From: Corythucha ciliata
Lineage: Eukaryota; Arthropoda; Insecta; Hemiptera; Tingidae
Assembly (NCBI GenBank): GCA_038030265.1
Contig: CM075939.1
Coordinates: 6,739,253 to 6,803,252, forward strand
Direction: 5' to 3'
Length of the DNA stretch: 64,000 nucleotides
The notes below the pieces were generated by a model. That model was given only the letters and a program-made list of their open reading frames with translations. It had not been told where the DNA came from and ran no database searches. Position numbers and translations under genes: made by a program. Shown in pieces: positions 39,231-50,999 of this stretch (the stretch's first letter is position 1; each line of letters starts with the position of its first letter).

Positions 39231-41279
39231 TTTTTTTATAATATTTAAAATCTTTAATTAGTTGAAAGACAACAAAGGTGTGATGCATAATTATTTTTAT
39301 GGCTATACGCAGGTGATCCCATTTTTTACGTGTAATGGCAGGACAATATTCATAAAATGACAAGATTGTCCCATATTGCAGGAAATTCGACTCCTTTTTG
39401 CGAATAAAAAATAAACGTACGATTGACAAATTTCGAGCATAAAATCATATCTTCGCCATATGATTGCTGGCTCGGTCCGCCTTCGTTGAAATGAAACAAA
39501 TGTTCATTGTGTGTTTTTATGGGATAATATTCACTGCGGTTAGAAAAACATTCTCAATAGAAATTTTAATGATTTCGTGTTCTGACAAATGAGCCTCAGA
39601 ATGAGAGTGGTGAGGGGGGGGGGTAGAATGTGGTCCAGCCATGTATGATCAAAGCATTTTCTGCTGCAATTGTGTGTAACAGAAGGGGGCAGGGCAGGGT
39701 TAGTTGATTTTTATTACAGTATTTCTGCGGCCAACCGGTCTTATATGACCTTAAGCCGACAACCTTGCGACAATTAAGATAAGTTTCCCGTGTCTGCTTC
39801 GCATGTTCAGTGGAATTTTCGCGTTGTAGTTGAGAGTTGCTGAAGGACAGTCCGAGAGAGAGAGAGAGAGAGAAAAAAAATGAATTGAACTTTAAAATGT
39901 CGCTTTATGAGCTAATTAAAACTAAGCGACGAACATTTTCAAGATAACGAGGTAGGAGGTTGAACCACACTCGAATGCAATAAAGATGTACTTCAACAGG
40001 TCAACTATTTTGGTGATGTGTATAGGCAAGAACCCGCACAACCAAAATTTGCTCTTTTGAATGCTTCTGTGTGCGTATTATCATCATCGAATCGCAATTT
40101 ATTGCAACCCGATCAGGTTTTTTTATTTAATTTTTATTATCAACCCACCTTGCTATTTTGGAGCTGTCGCGTAAGGACACACCCCCAACACCTGTAATTT
40201 AATCAGAGATATTGATTCAATCAAATTTATATCGCCGGATGCATAACTCTTCCTTACTCGCTAGACAATTTATCGCGTATTCAATAAGAGTTACGTCATA
40301 CACATGACTTTTTTATTTTTTAGAGTATCTTTCAGGCTTACAAGTTACGAGCGATCTACTTGCCCGTCTTCACTAAAGTCCCTGAAGGAGTGGTTCCCTG
40401 CTTGCTAACTTATGTGTGGAATTTTGAAGAATCACGTGACAAATAAGGGAAACGTAACGAACTCCCCCCGTCACTGTTTACGCCCTCAGTAGATAACATC
40501 GTGTGGTTGTAATTTATCACAATTTAAATTCAATACTAATGCAATGTGTTGCGAAATCTTTTGAGGAAGATACCTGACATCCGTAGTTTATTTTACCACT
40601 CTCTCAACTATAAGTGTGCGCCCACTCATTTCTAGCCGCGAGTTTGTTCATTCAAGGCTATACTTGTAAAATAAAGCGATTCTAATCGAGTGACGTTGGT
40701 CAGGATGCCGGGAGTTGGTTGATTATGATCATTCGGTCAATTCGCAGTCCTTCTCCGCCTCCTACGGTCTTTTAGTATAAAAATGTATACGACGTGACTG
40801 ACTCTCACACAGTTTTCGCCCGCTGAGTTGAAAAAAAAAAAAAAAAAATCGTACTTATAATTCCGTATTCACGTCAATTGACCTTTCAACGCCCGTGTCT
40901 CATTAGCGTGTTTCCTCGTCCGTCTTCCAGGTTTTTTTTAGTGCATTTTTCATTTTGAAAATGCACTATTTTTTTTTTTTTTTTCGTCCTCTCCTCGGTA
41001 TTTTGTTCTGTACTAAAATATACCTCTATTTTCAAACAAATTTATTCGCAGTCTGCTCCCGATTAAACCTATCCTCACAAGGGTGTTCGAAAGCAAGTAT
41101 TGACTTGTATTGGCTTGTCGATGGTAGGGGGGGGGGGCTCTATAGATACCTACAGTATTCACCTATGCAGGCAGGCGCATGCATCCAGACAGGAAGGAGC
41201 GGTTTTTATACTATTATAGAAGGACGGGGGAAAAATCATGACGGGGGAGGAGGGTGTTTGTATTTTCTTGATTTTAACT
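39231..41279. other. No recognised gene; microsatellites
   Basis: Contains a GA run at 39853-39872, poly-G near 39614, a palindrome at 40939-40968 (TAGTGCATTTT...AAAATGCACTA) followed by poly-T, and another poly-G near 41129. A 139-codon ORF at 40955-41374 starts in the palindrome and is largely low complexity; not supported. Confidence 0.45.
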
Positions 41280-42085
41280 TCAAAATAATTTTAGCCACGA
41301 ATGAACGCTTTTTTGCATCAATATCACCTCCAAATAGTCGCTTTTTCTCAAATATGTCTGCGTTTTTGCAGTGAATTTAACCGCGGATTTGTCGTTTTCT
41401 TAACTTAAGCTGCAAATAATAGATTTCCCTAAATTTTTTTGCCATGAACGAGCACTTTTTATTATATCTACTTTCAGAATAAACAAATTTGTTCAATTTT
41501 AGCGTTGGCATTGTCTTGGCGCCTTTTGGAGGCATTTTCGCGGCTGAAATTGAGAAAGTACGCCGATAACCATTGTAAGGAGGTCCTTATAGGCAGCTAA
41601 AACTGAGAAAGCGCACTAAAGTGTTGTTCTTGGAGCAAGTATATGTGGCGAAAATTGGGAAAAAGCGGTAATTCGACGTTTCTAGATCCAACTTTTCAGA
41701 ACAAAAAAACTGAGAACAACGAATAATTCACCGGCTGAAATGAAGACAAAACCACCAATTCGCGGATAAAATCGAGAAAAACCGCTCAATGCGCGAATAA
41801 AGTTGAGAAGAAGTAGTCATTCGTGGCTAAATTGGACAAAAAGCAACAATACGCCAATATAATTGAGACAGAGCGCTTATTCCGCGGATAAAGTGTTGCG
41901 AAGACCCTTTCGCCGCTAAAATTACGAAAATACCGATTCGTGGCTTAAGAAAAGCTCTAATTCATTGCTGAAAGTGGAAAAAAATTGTTATCCGCGGCTA
42001 AAATTAAGATAAAGCTCACGGATAAAATTAAGAAACGTTTCTCATATTATAGCGGCTAAAATCAGTAAGAACGCGAATTCACGAC

Positions 42086-42126
<41 letters not shown>

Positions 42127-42727
42127 TCGCTAATTCGTGGCAAGAAGAAGTGCTGAAGTGTAAATAAATAAATAAATCGCGGTTAAAATGAAGAAATAAA
42201 AAACACCAACGCATGGCTTCTCTAGGCAACTTCGTGGCTAAAAATGAAAAGAAATCGCAAATCCGTGGCTAATTGGTGGGTAAAATTCTCGACTAACTCT
42301 AATTCACGGCTGAAATGTGGAAAAATTGGTGCCTAACTGGCTGCTAAAATGAGGAAAAAACGCTAATTCGCGTCAAAAATCAAGAAAAATTGGTAATTAG
42401 AGGGTTTAATCGGTGGGGGGGTGGATAATAGACTTGATCGGGGGGCTTCAAATTGTCCAAACGGTGGCGAGGAACAAAACTTTTTTTTTTAAAAAAAACG
42501 TTAAATTTCGAATTTTTCTCAATATTAGCCTCCAATTTGCGCCTCCGAATACCACGAGTAGGCGTTTTGTCCATTTAATCCAAAGAATTAGCACATTTTC
42601 TCAATTTTAGATACAAATATTACAGCCAAGAATTAGCGCTCTTTCTCAATTTCCACCATGAATTCACGTTTTTCTCTATTTTACCGGCTTTTCCCTAATT
42701 TCAGTCACGAACACGAAGTCACCCAAA
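41280..42727. repeat. Degenerate ~30-bp minisatellite, family A, array 3
   Basis: Starts in plus sense (to about 41510), is in complement from about 41540 to 42400 (GCTAAAAT-GAGAAA, CGCTAATTCGCGG), and returns to plus sense from about 42510 to the gap. A T33 run at 42090-42122 interrupts it. Unit length is about 30 bp, with high divergence. Confidence 0.75.
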
Positions 42728-43227
42728 NNNNNNNNNNNNNNNNNNNNNNNNNNNNNNNNNNNNNNNNNNNNNNNNNNNNNNNNNNNNNNNNNNNNNNNNN
42801 NNNNNNNNNNNNNNNNNNNNNNNNNNNNNNNNNNNNNNNNNNNNNNNNNNNNNNNNNNNNNNNNNNNNNNNNNNNNNNNNNNNNNNNNNNNNNNNNNNNN
42901 NNNNNNNNNNNNNNNNNNNNNNNNNNNNNNNNNNNNNNNNNNNNNNNNNNNNNNNNNNNNNNNNNNNNNNNNNNNNNNNNNNNNNNNNNNNNNNNNNNNN
43001 NNNNNNNNNNNNNNNNNNNNNNNNNNNNNNNNNNNNNNNNNNNNNNNNNNNNNNNNNNNNNNNNNNNNNNNNNNNNNNNNNNNNNNNNNNNNNNNNNNNN
43101 NNNNNNNNNNNNNNNNNNNNNNNNNNNNNNNNNNNNNNNNNNNNNNNNNNNNNNNNNNNNNNNNNNNNNNNNNNNNNNNNNNNNNNNNNNNNNNNNNNNN
43201 NNNNNNNNNNNNNNNNNNNNNNNNNNN
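42728..43227. other. Assembly gap, 500 N
   Basis: Exactly 500 N, a standard placeholder length, so the true gap size is unknown. It breaks family A array 3; the right side (43228 on) is not obviously family A. Confidence 1.
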
Positions 43228-44195
43228 ACCGGTTTCGTCTGTTCGCACATCTTCAGCTCCTGATTTCACGTTTCTGTGCGCCATTTCCTGCCAGGACGAT
43301 GAAATATTCACGCCCCCGCTTTCCTAGAGTGGTGCAATTTTTAATGGAGTGTTTTCCCGGTGAACGCACCTATCCTCCAATGATTCTTCAGCTGTGCTTC
43401 CCCCCCCCCCCTCTGGTACTTCTGTCGTTTCCACTTGAAATAAACAAACGGTTTTCAGGCTTAAAAAAAAAAAAAAATGATAAAGAACGGCGCAAGATTA
43501 AACTTTACTGCCCATAAAAACGTGTCATTCTTTCTGTAAGTACTGGCAGCGTTATTATGGAAAGCCGCTTAGATCACCCGAAGAAGAGAAGTGTTTTCCA
43601 GGAAGGAAAAACTTTATAGTGTCTTCTTTTTTGTCTCTAAAATAAAATTTTTACTGCGTCGTATTAAGTCATTTTAAACACTGTTAAATGGCTTATAGAT
43701 ACAAATATTTAAATAAATAGTGTTTAAATACTTTTCTAGTTCACCGATATACACGTTTTGACAGGTCAATATCGCCTAGCACCGGTCATTTTTCACGTTT
43801 TTCTCCGAGTTGCTATACGTTTTTCTTTCTCTATACCTGAAAAAACTTATGACGTATTGAAGGTGACATGTTTATCGTTGAACAACATTTTTTTTAATTA
43901 TCTTTCCTTCACTGGCAGTCTTTGTGTGGAATGACTTCGTATTATCTTTTAATACCCTACTTTTAACTGATGGTTTTTTTTTAGCAATAGGTAAACCCAC
44001 AAGCGCGGTATTTTATTATTGACGGTTTGGATGACAAAGTTTATTTCGTTTGACGCCGTCATTTCAAGCCTCTGAGAGATCTCTACGAAGTAAATTACGC
44101 GGGCCTCATAGCCTGGGAGTTGTTAGGGAGAGGGCAGAGGGCACGGGTTCCGCTTTGCCACTGCGGTCCCGGTCTTACTTGGGGGCCCGAATTTT
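43228..44195. other. No recognised feature
   Basis: Contains poly-C near 43401 and poly-A near 43463. No supported ORF. Confidence 0.4.
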
Positions 44196-44981
44196 GGAAA
44201 CCCTTTTTCCCCCTTTTTCGGTCGTTGGAGCATTGTTGTTACTATGGGCCTTTCCTCGTGGTTGTTTTTTTCCGTGGTAGGGCCACTTTTTGTGGTTGCG
44301 CCTTCTTCGTGGTTGAAGGTTAACTGAGGACGGAGCTCTGTTGTGGTTGTAGCTTTTCTGGGTTGATGCATTGCTGTGGCTTACAGCTTTATTGTGGTTT
44401 GGAGCCTTGCTTTGGTTACGAGCATTGCTATGATTAGGAGGTTTGCAGTGGTTGGAGCTCTATTGTTTTGGACCTTTGCTGTGGTTGAATCTTTGCTTCG
44501 GATGGGCCTTTCCTGTGGCTAGGCCGTTGCAGTGGTTGGCTCTTTGCTAAGGTTCTACCATTGCTGTGCTCAGGAGCTTTGCTGTGGTTGGAGTTTTACT
44601 GTGGTTGGGCTATTTGCTGTAATTGGATATTTGCCGTGTTTGTACCATCACTGTGGTTGGGCCTTGCTGTGGTTACCTGCATTGCTGTGGTTAAGGCTTT
44701 ACTATGGTAAGAACTGGTAGTGGATACAGCTCATTGTGGTCGGAGCTTTTCTGTGGTTGGGCCACTATTGTGGTTTGGACCCTTTCTGGGGTTGGACCTT
44801 TGCTGTGGTTGGGCCATTTGCTGTAATTGGATATTTGCTGTGTTTGGGCCCTTTTTGTGGTTGGACCTTTGCTGAGTTTTGACCCCTGCTGTGGTAGTAT
44901 TTCTGGTGTGTATGTGCATGTTTATGGTGTTTAGCTTTGCTGTGTTCACATTTTTACTGTGGCTTTTGTTGAACCTTCACT
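44196..44981 (+). repeat. ~18-bp minisatellite, family B, array 1 (left part)
   Basis: Units resemble TTTGCTGTGGTTGGACC with frequent single-base changes. The array resumes at 45841-45890 after the hAT-like insertion, so the two parts are one array. Open frames on both strands here come from the lack of stops in the unit. Confidence 0.8.
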
Positions 44982-44989
44982 GTGCTTGG

Positions 44990-45832
44990 CAGTGGCGTGC
45001 CCATGGGGAGGGTTTTGGGGGTCAGAACCCCTCCCAGAGTACTTCAGCCCTGTATAGTTGAAAAAAAACAAAAAACTCTGAAAAATATAAATAAAAACAT
45101 ATAAATAAAAACAAACAAACAAACAAACAAATGAAACCATAAAAACCGGATTTGTTAGGCCCTAAAAGTTTGCCATTCAACCCCGCTAAGTAACTATCCA
45201 CGGCATCAATGATATTTATACCACTGAAAAGGCCTAAACAGAGATTTCTGTCCTGAAAATGGCAAATCCGACTATTCTTTCCCTAAAAATGAGCAAAACT
45301 GACTATTCACGCCCTAAAAATGGCATATTCGTAGTTCAAATTTAAGCTTCTGTCTAGAAAATGGCCAAACTGACTCATTTCTACAGAGGCTACAGATGGT
45401 GTTTGATGACGATTCGTGCCTTCAAAATGACTGTCCGCGCTAAAAAATGGCCAACGTGGACATTCTCGCCTTAAAACGATATACTGACCACTGGAGTTTG
45501 CGCCAACTCTCCTCCCAGCGTCGGTTTCACGCACCTTAAAGGGCTGGATAATGTGACTACTTCAAAATGCTTGACTGGCTAATCACGCCCCAAAAATGGC
45601 TAAACGGAGCATTCGTGCTTCTATAAAATGTCCAAACTGAGCCTTCGCTCAAAACGCTAATTTTGGCCCGATTGATAGGGGTGCTGACACCATATTGGGT
45701 GAGTTTTGGCATGGCTCGGCTTCATTCCGCATTTAACCATTCCCCGAGGGACTCATAAACCGCATTCGGCTTATTAGTTCGAAAAACTTTAACTTAAACC
45801 CCTCCGAAAGAAAAGTCCTGGGCACGCGACTG
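44990..45832. mobile_element. hAT-like non-autonomous element carrying family C repeats
   Basis: The ends CAGTGGCGTGCCCA and TGGGCACGCGACTG are inverted repeats (13 of 14). The 8-bp direct repeat GTGCTTGG flanks it (44982-44989 and 45833-45840), as expected for hAT elements. The interior (about 45150-45660) is a tandem series of ~30-bp units such as CCCTAAAAATGGC-AAACTGACTATTC. No transposase. It is inserted in the family B minisatellite. Confidence 0.85.
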
Positions 45833-45890
45833 GTGCTTGGTCCTTTGCTGTGGTTGGACCTCTGCCGTGGTTTTGGACCTTTACCTTTAG
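45833..45890 (+). repeat. Family B minisatellite, array 1 (right part)
   Basis: About three more GTGGTTGGACC-type units after the hAT-like element; continues 44196-44981. Confidence 0.75.
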
Positions 45891-46142
45891 AGTTGTTGGC
45901 GTTGGTAGGGGGGGAGGGGGCGTGAAATTCTCACTTCAAGTTCTATCACCTGACCTGAATATTTTCTTCTCGGCCGTGCGGCTTATCGTCACTTTTCAGT
46001 AAAAATTAATGAAAATTATCGAGCTTTTCCATCAAAAACTAAGGAACTGTCTCCAGGCGCGCATTTCAGCCGTGAGATATAGTCCGCTGACTATTTTAAT
46101 CAAATTGTTTGGCCTGTTTTCCGACGATTTATCAATATCCCT

Positions 46143-46820
46143 GAGCCAGAGGCGTAGCCGGCCCTTGATCTAGAGGTATTTGGGCAGCTTCATCGGGGAA
46201 AATGCCGGAGATGTACAATGGCGCGTGGGGCTAAAGACGTTTAAAATAGTTTTTTAACACACGAAAGTGGTTTTTTAGTGAATCCACACCCACCAAATGT
46301 TTTTTAGTGTGCAAAATACTGCAAACTTTGGTTTTTGCCGAAATAAATCCGCAAAATAAGTATTTTAGAGAGAGCGAAACTTGTTTTTTTTAGCAAGCGA
46401 TATTGAAGAAATGTTTTTTCATTGAATCAAACTAGCTAAAATCGGTTTTCAGAGTGAAAAATAAGCGAATAATCGTTCTCTGAATTGGTGTTGGGTTTTC
46501 CCAGTAAATTTTGCCCAAGACAAGGCATTTTGCGCATAAATTGGGTGAACCGTAATTCAGAGAAAAACCGATCTGAATTGAGCCAGCCGGCGAAATTAGT
46601 TTGCTGGGCAACTAAAATCCCCGCAATTGGTTTGCTGGCAACAAAAATCCCCCAAATTGACCGTTCAGCGAGGAAAAATCTGACAAATCCGAAAAATTGT
46701 GTTTTTAGAGAGTGAAATCCTCGAATTTTCGGAGTGAAATTTCTCGTTTGTTTTTCAGTGAGCCAGATCTAGAAAACGGCTAAGTTTTTGGCCCCCCTGC
46801 CCCTCCCTCTGTCTACGCTC
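46143..46820. mobile_element. Element D: GAGCCA...CGTAG ends with internal short repeats
   Basis: The left end GAGCCAGAGGCGTAG and the right end in complement GAGCCATGAGCGTAG pair over about 15 bp. The interior has ~30-bp diverged units around AGTGAAATCC, AAATTGG and TTTTCAGTG. A second, shorter copy lies at 56010-56335 (GTGTAGCCAGCCCTTGATCT, GGGCAGCTTCA shared). Target duplication unclear. Confidence 0.5.
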
Positions 46821-46981
46821 ATGGCTCTAACTTTATTTTTAAATATATTGACCGGGGCCCGGGCCTATAAATCCATCGCGGGATGGCCTTGATGCGAGAC
46901 CTAGCATAGCCATTTCCGGGACTCTTGCCCCCACGTCGCACCCATTTTTGGGAGCTTCGGCGGCATGTTTTTATGTGGCCC

Positions 46982-47021
<40 letters not shown>

Positions 47022-47029
47022 ACGCCGAT

Positions 47030-47330
47030 CTATAATGGCTCTTCCGCCATAAGACCTTTTGCAGCCCAATACAGAGAAGCGAACTTCGTCCAATTGGTCT
47101 CGTCGGAAGCAAATGCTAGTCTAATGTCCTCAAGTCGAGGACAGTCAAAAAGATGTTGGGAGGTCATAATTGAGTTTGTGCTACAGAGAGTACAGTGAGG
47201 GTCGTCCTTCAGGTGAATTCTATGCAGATGTGCATTCAGGTAGTCGTGTCCAGTGACAGCTCGGAAAGCGGCCACTGATTCGTGACGGGGGAGGTCTCGT
47301 GGGACACGCTCATTTGGGTTGAGAAGGGTG
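47030..47330 (-). pseudogene. I-group LINE: C-terminal zinc-finger piece
   Basis: Reads GHDYLNAHLHRI, then CTLCSTNSIMTSQHLFDC, a CxxC...H...C finger typical of the end of RNase H-bearing LINEs, and ends YWAAKGLMAEE. It is out of frame with the RNase H part; the shift lies near 47350. Confidence 0.8.
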
Positions 47331-49440
47331 GACCACTGTTTGTCACTGTTGGTTGGACTCTGTCATTAATGGAGGATATTGATAGGCTTTTGGCTGCAAG
47401 GAAACTGACTGGTGCATCGGGCATGTCCATCAGGGAGCCTTCTTTGGCTAGGGCGTCATCCCGCTCATTTCCCCAGATTCCAACATGCGAGGGGATCCAC
47501 TGTAATGCCAGTGTAACCCCATCACCGAGCAACCGCTCTATGAGTTTCCTACCTTCAAGCACATCTCGGGAGGCTGTCGCAGCATTGGTGCACAGACTTA
47601 TAATCGCAGCCTGAGAGTCACATAAGATAACGGACTTTGGACAATTTATAGAGCCAAGCATCCTGAGAGCCAGTATCACTGCCCGAATCTCCCCGTCAAA
47701 ATTACTGGCAAGAACCCCAACCGGCGCAGCGATGGATCCTGCCGTTGAATACACGCCAGCCCCTCCATTACGCCTTGCTCCAGCAGCTGAACCATCGGTG
47801 TACACCCGTAACCATTCATCTTCTGGGAACCGAGTGTGTATAGTTTCCAGCGCGACTGTCTTCAGCTCAATGGGAGGGGTTGTCGATTTTGAGACTGGCG
47901 AGATTAGGGTGTTGTAGCAAAGTGCTGTGCGGCGAGGGACAAGCTCTCGAGCAGATGGAAACTGCTCAGGATTTTGAAGAGACTGCGTGAGACCATACTC
48001 GTCTTTCAGGGATTCAACCTTGGCCAGGAATGTGGTTTGGCTGGAGAGCCTGGGAACAGCAGGGCTGTATGACTTCCAGTGTTCCACATCGCTTCGCTGA
48101 AGTCGCTCGACAAGAACCAGAGCTGCTGATTCCCTCCTGTAATGTTGAGGCTCAATCCCTGTTTGCAGCTCCATTGCAACGATTGGGGTCGACACAGCGC
48201 CACCCGTTATGAGTCGGAGTGCATGGTTTTGGGCCACATCGATCTTCTTAACAGTTACCGGTGAAGCAGTCACCATAAGCTCACTTCCATATTCCATGGA
48301 GGGTCTAACATAGCTCTTGTATGCAAGTGTCAGTACATCCGGCGAAGCTCCCCACTTAGTGCCAGTTAGTCTTTTGAGTAAGCTCAATCCCTTTGTGCCT
48401 TTCTGTGCATTATATTCGGCTTGTGCGTTCCACGTTAAACGAGAATCCAGCTTAATGCCAAGGTACGTTGCACCGTCAGTTTTCCTCAAAGGGTTGTCTC
48501 CAAGCGATAAAGAAATGGAGTGCTTCCTGGTGGAGAGGGTGAAAATCTGGAACTCTGTCTTGAGAGTGTTGACCTCCATTTCGTTTGTTGATGCCCAGTC
48601 AGAAAGACGGCCCAGTGAGTCATTCAAAGCTGACTCCAAAGCTGGAATATTGCTCGACGTTGCCCAAAGGACTAAGTCGTCTGCATAGAGCAGTGCATTG
48701 ACTCCTGGAGTCGAAGTGACAGCTGATATCACATCATCTATCATCACATTAAAGAGAGTCGGACTAAGGACTGCCCCTTGAGGAACCCCATTTCGTGTCT
48801 GTCGAAAGGATGAGCATTCATCTCCATACCGCACCCGCACTCGAATGAATCTCTGCGAGAGGAAGGATCGAAGGGAGGCAAAAAGGCGGCCACTGAGCCC
48901 AATGTTTTGGAGCTTTTGGACAAGCAGCCTTCTGCACACCCTGTCGAATGCAGTTCTAAAATCAACAAACACAGCAAGGGTGCTCTGTTTGTGATGGAAG
49001 CCATCTTTTATCCCTTGAATTAACCGCAGAACTTGTTCTACGGTGCCCCTATGCTTCCTGAAGCCTGCTTGTTCCACTGACAGTAGATTGTACTGGTCCA
49101 GGTACCGTTGCAGTCGGCCAAGGACCAGTCTCTCAAAAACTTTAGAAAAAACACTTGTGAGTGCAATAGGGTGGTAGCTTGCTGGGCTCTCTGCTGGTTT
49201 ACCAGTTTTCAGTATTGGAACAATTTCTGATTTCCTCCAGTCAGCTGGGAAGTGTGTCCTCCATGCTAGATTTAGGAAGGTTCTGACAGTCTCTCTGGCG
49301 GAAGTACCCAAATTTATTAGAAATTCTGGCAGCAAGTCGTCTGGCCCCGCGCTCCTGCCTTTCCTCGTGTTTTGAAGTGCTGAGTCAACTTCCTCCCATG
49401 AAAAATCGTTGTTAAGAAGTTCGTGTTCTCCTTCTCTGGA
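47236..49440 (-). pseudogene. I-group LINE: RT and RNase H piece
   Basis: The open frame 49335-47236 (699 codons) continues upstream to about 49440 with an SAGPDDLLPEF block. RT shows HPIALTSVFSKVFERLV, GFRKHRGT, DFRTAFDRV, GVPQGAVLSP and the LLYADDLVLW active site. RNase H follows with YTDGSAAG, FDGEIRAV, LCDSQAA and WIPSHVGIWGNERDDALA, so the D-E-D-H/D set is present. The last ~45 residues are a frameshifted tail. It is damaged only at its two junctions. Confidence 0.88.
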
Positions 49441-50075
49441 GCAGGTGGGAATTGCATTGTCGTTGGTTCCAAGACTTTTGAAGTTGGGCGATAGTTGCTC
49501 ACACTGGCAAAATGCTTAACGAATAAGCGTGCAATATCCCGGTCAGAAGTAAGTAATACCTGGCCCTTTCTTATTGGGTTTTTTCGAGGAGGGTGGTCGT
49601 TATTTAGACGGGAGATGTAACGGTGAGCCTTTATGCCGTCTTTACGAAAGTCCAGGTTCTGGAGGAAGCTTCTGAGTGAGGAGTTCTTAGCAGAAATAAT
49701 TTCTCTCTTCAGAGAGGCAACTTTCTGTTTCAAGTCCATGCGATCATCTGGGCTTTGGGAAGTCCGATAGGCTGCAGCTGCTCTGTCTCGCTCTGTTTTC
49801 AATGCTTCTAGGTGTTCATTCCAGAATGGCTGGTAGTTTTTCACTTGACCGCGAGGAACACTTTGGTGCGCCGCAGCAATGATCGCTGTGGTGATCCTTC
49901 TCAGTGACTCCTCTACCTCATTGGATACCAGATTTGTACACACGAGTCGATCAGTGGCCTTGGCAAACTTTCCCCAATCTGCCTTCTTTACGTTCCATCT
50001 TGGCCTTCTCTTTTCTTTGAGCAAGTAAGGGCCAGATGCTGTGACCAAAGGATTCTGGTGGTTGGATCAGAGATA
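49317..50075 (-). pseudogene. I-group LINE: linker between endonuclease and RT
   Basis: 243 codons with the RPRWNVKKADWGKF, FWNEHLEALKTERDRA and RLNNDHPPRKNPI blocks that precede RT in jockey/I-type elements. It leaves frame near 49430, just before RT, and joins the endonuclease piece by a frameshift near 50075. Confidence 0.8.
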
Positions 50076-50970
50076 AGGACACATTTGAGACAGTTGTTGA
50101 ATGTGCTAACACTGCATCAGGCTTTGATGTTGCGCCAGTGTAAGCTAAGAAGGTGGGCTTTCTGTCTGGGGTCGGTACGTATTCGGCCAGGTTTTCATCA
50201 ATAAAGTTTTCCCAGGTCCTCCCCACAGGTTCTGTTCGGCTATAATCCCATCTGGTGGACGGGGCATTAATGTCGCCACATAGTATGCAATGGCGATCCC
50301 ATATATCTTCTAACCAGGCAAGTGAGGGGTTATTGCGCGGCGGGTTATACGCAAAGACTAAACGTCGATGTGTTTTCCCTTTCCATATCTTCAGCTCGAC
50401 AGCCTCCATTTTGTCGGGCACGCTCATCTCTTTTCTTATTGAGAACTGCAAATTTAGCGTTGACTTCGCAGCCACCAAGATTCCAGATGAGCATTGTCGG
50501 CTTCTAGGGAGGACATACGTCTGGTAGCCAGGAGCTTGGAACTTCGTGAGATTGTCTGTAGCGGCACCCGCCTCAACAATTGCATATACGTCAGTGTCGT
50601 TTTCTTTTATATGCAGCTGGAGCTCCGTAAACTTTGCGTCAGTCAAACCTCCGGCGTTCCAATATAGCGTTTTGAGAGTGGCTGTTAGTGGTGGCTTGTT
50701 TGGTCTTGGTCTTGTTTGGTGATGGCCTTGACAAAGGCCGTTGAAATGCTTGCGTTGGCGAGTGCCAATTGCAGGCTGATTCCGGCTCATGATGTCGCTA
50801 TAACGTTGGGCTGACGTGCGGCGACTGCGTATGCGTTCAGTATCCCTTCTACTTGATTGCGCTGAGTCTATCCAGCAGTGGAGTGCAATGGGGACGTCCA
50901 GGGGCAGGAACGTGGACCAGCATACATCACCCCCGCCCAGAGGGCTCGACAGTTCACCCAAAAGAGACAC
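49990..50970 (-). pseudogene. I-group LINE: endonuclease piece
   Basis: AP-like endonuclease with LYWNAGGL, a VEAGAA block, YNPPRNNP and CGDINAPSTRWDY. The frame breaks right at the point where the SDH motif should be (an SD remains in another frame near 50075), so the catalytic His is lost from this frame. The likely start is the Met in MSRNQPAIG or further upstream; I cannot decide. Confidence 0.8.
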
Positions 50971-50999
50971 ATTGCACGTTTCTTCGTCACTATAAAGAT

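Larger units (their letters stand above)
46986..50990 (-). mobile_element. I-group LINE with RNase H, frameshifted
   Basis: Minus-strand non-LTR element ending in a 31-base poly(A) tail (poly-T at 46986-47016). Domain order in ORF2 is endonuclease, RT, RNase H and a C-terminal Cys/His finger, as in the I/Ingi group. ORF2 is split into four frames by at least three frameshifts. No ORF1 was found, so it is probably 5'-truncated near 50990. Confidence 0.85.

Noticed and set aside
42658..43311. Long ORFs of about 200 codons
   Set aside because: They run through the 500-N gap and contain almost no real sequence.
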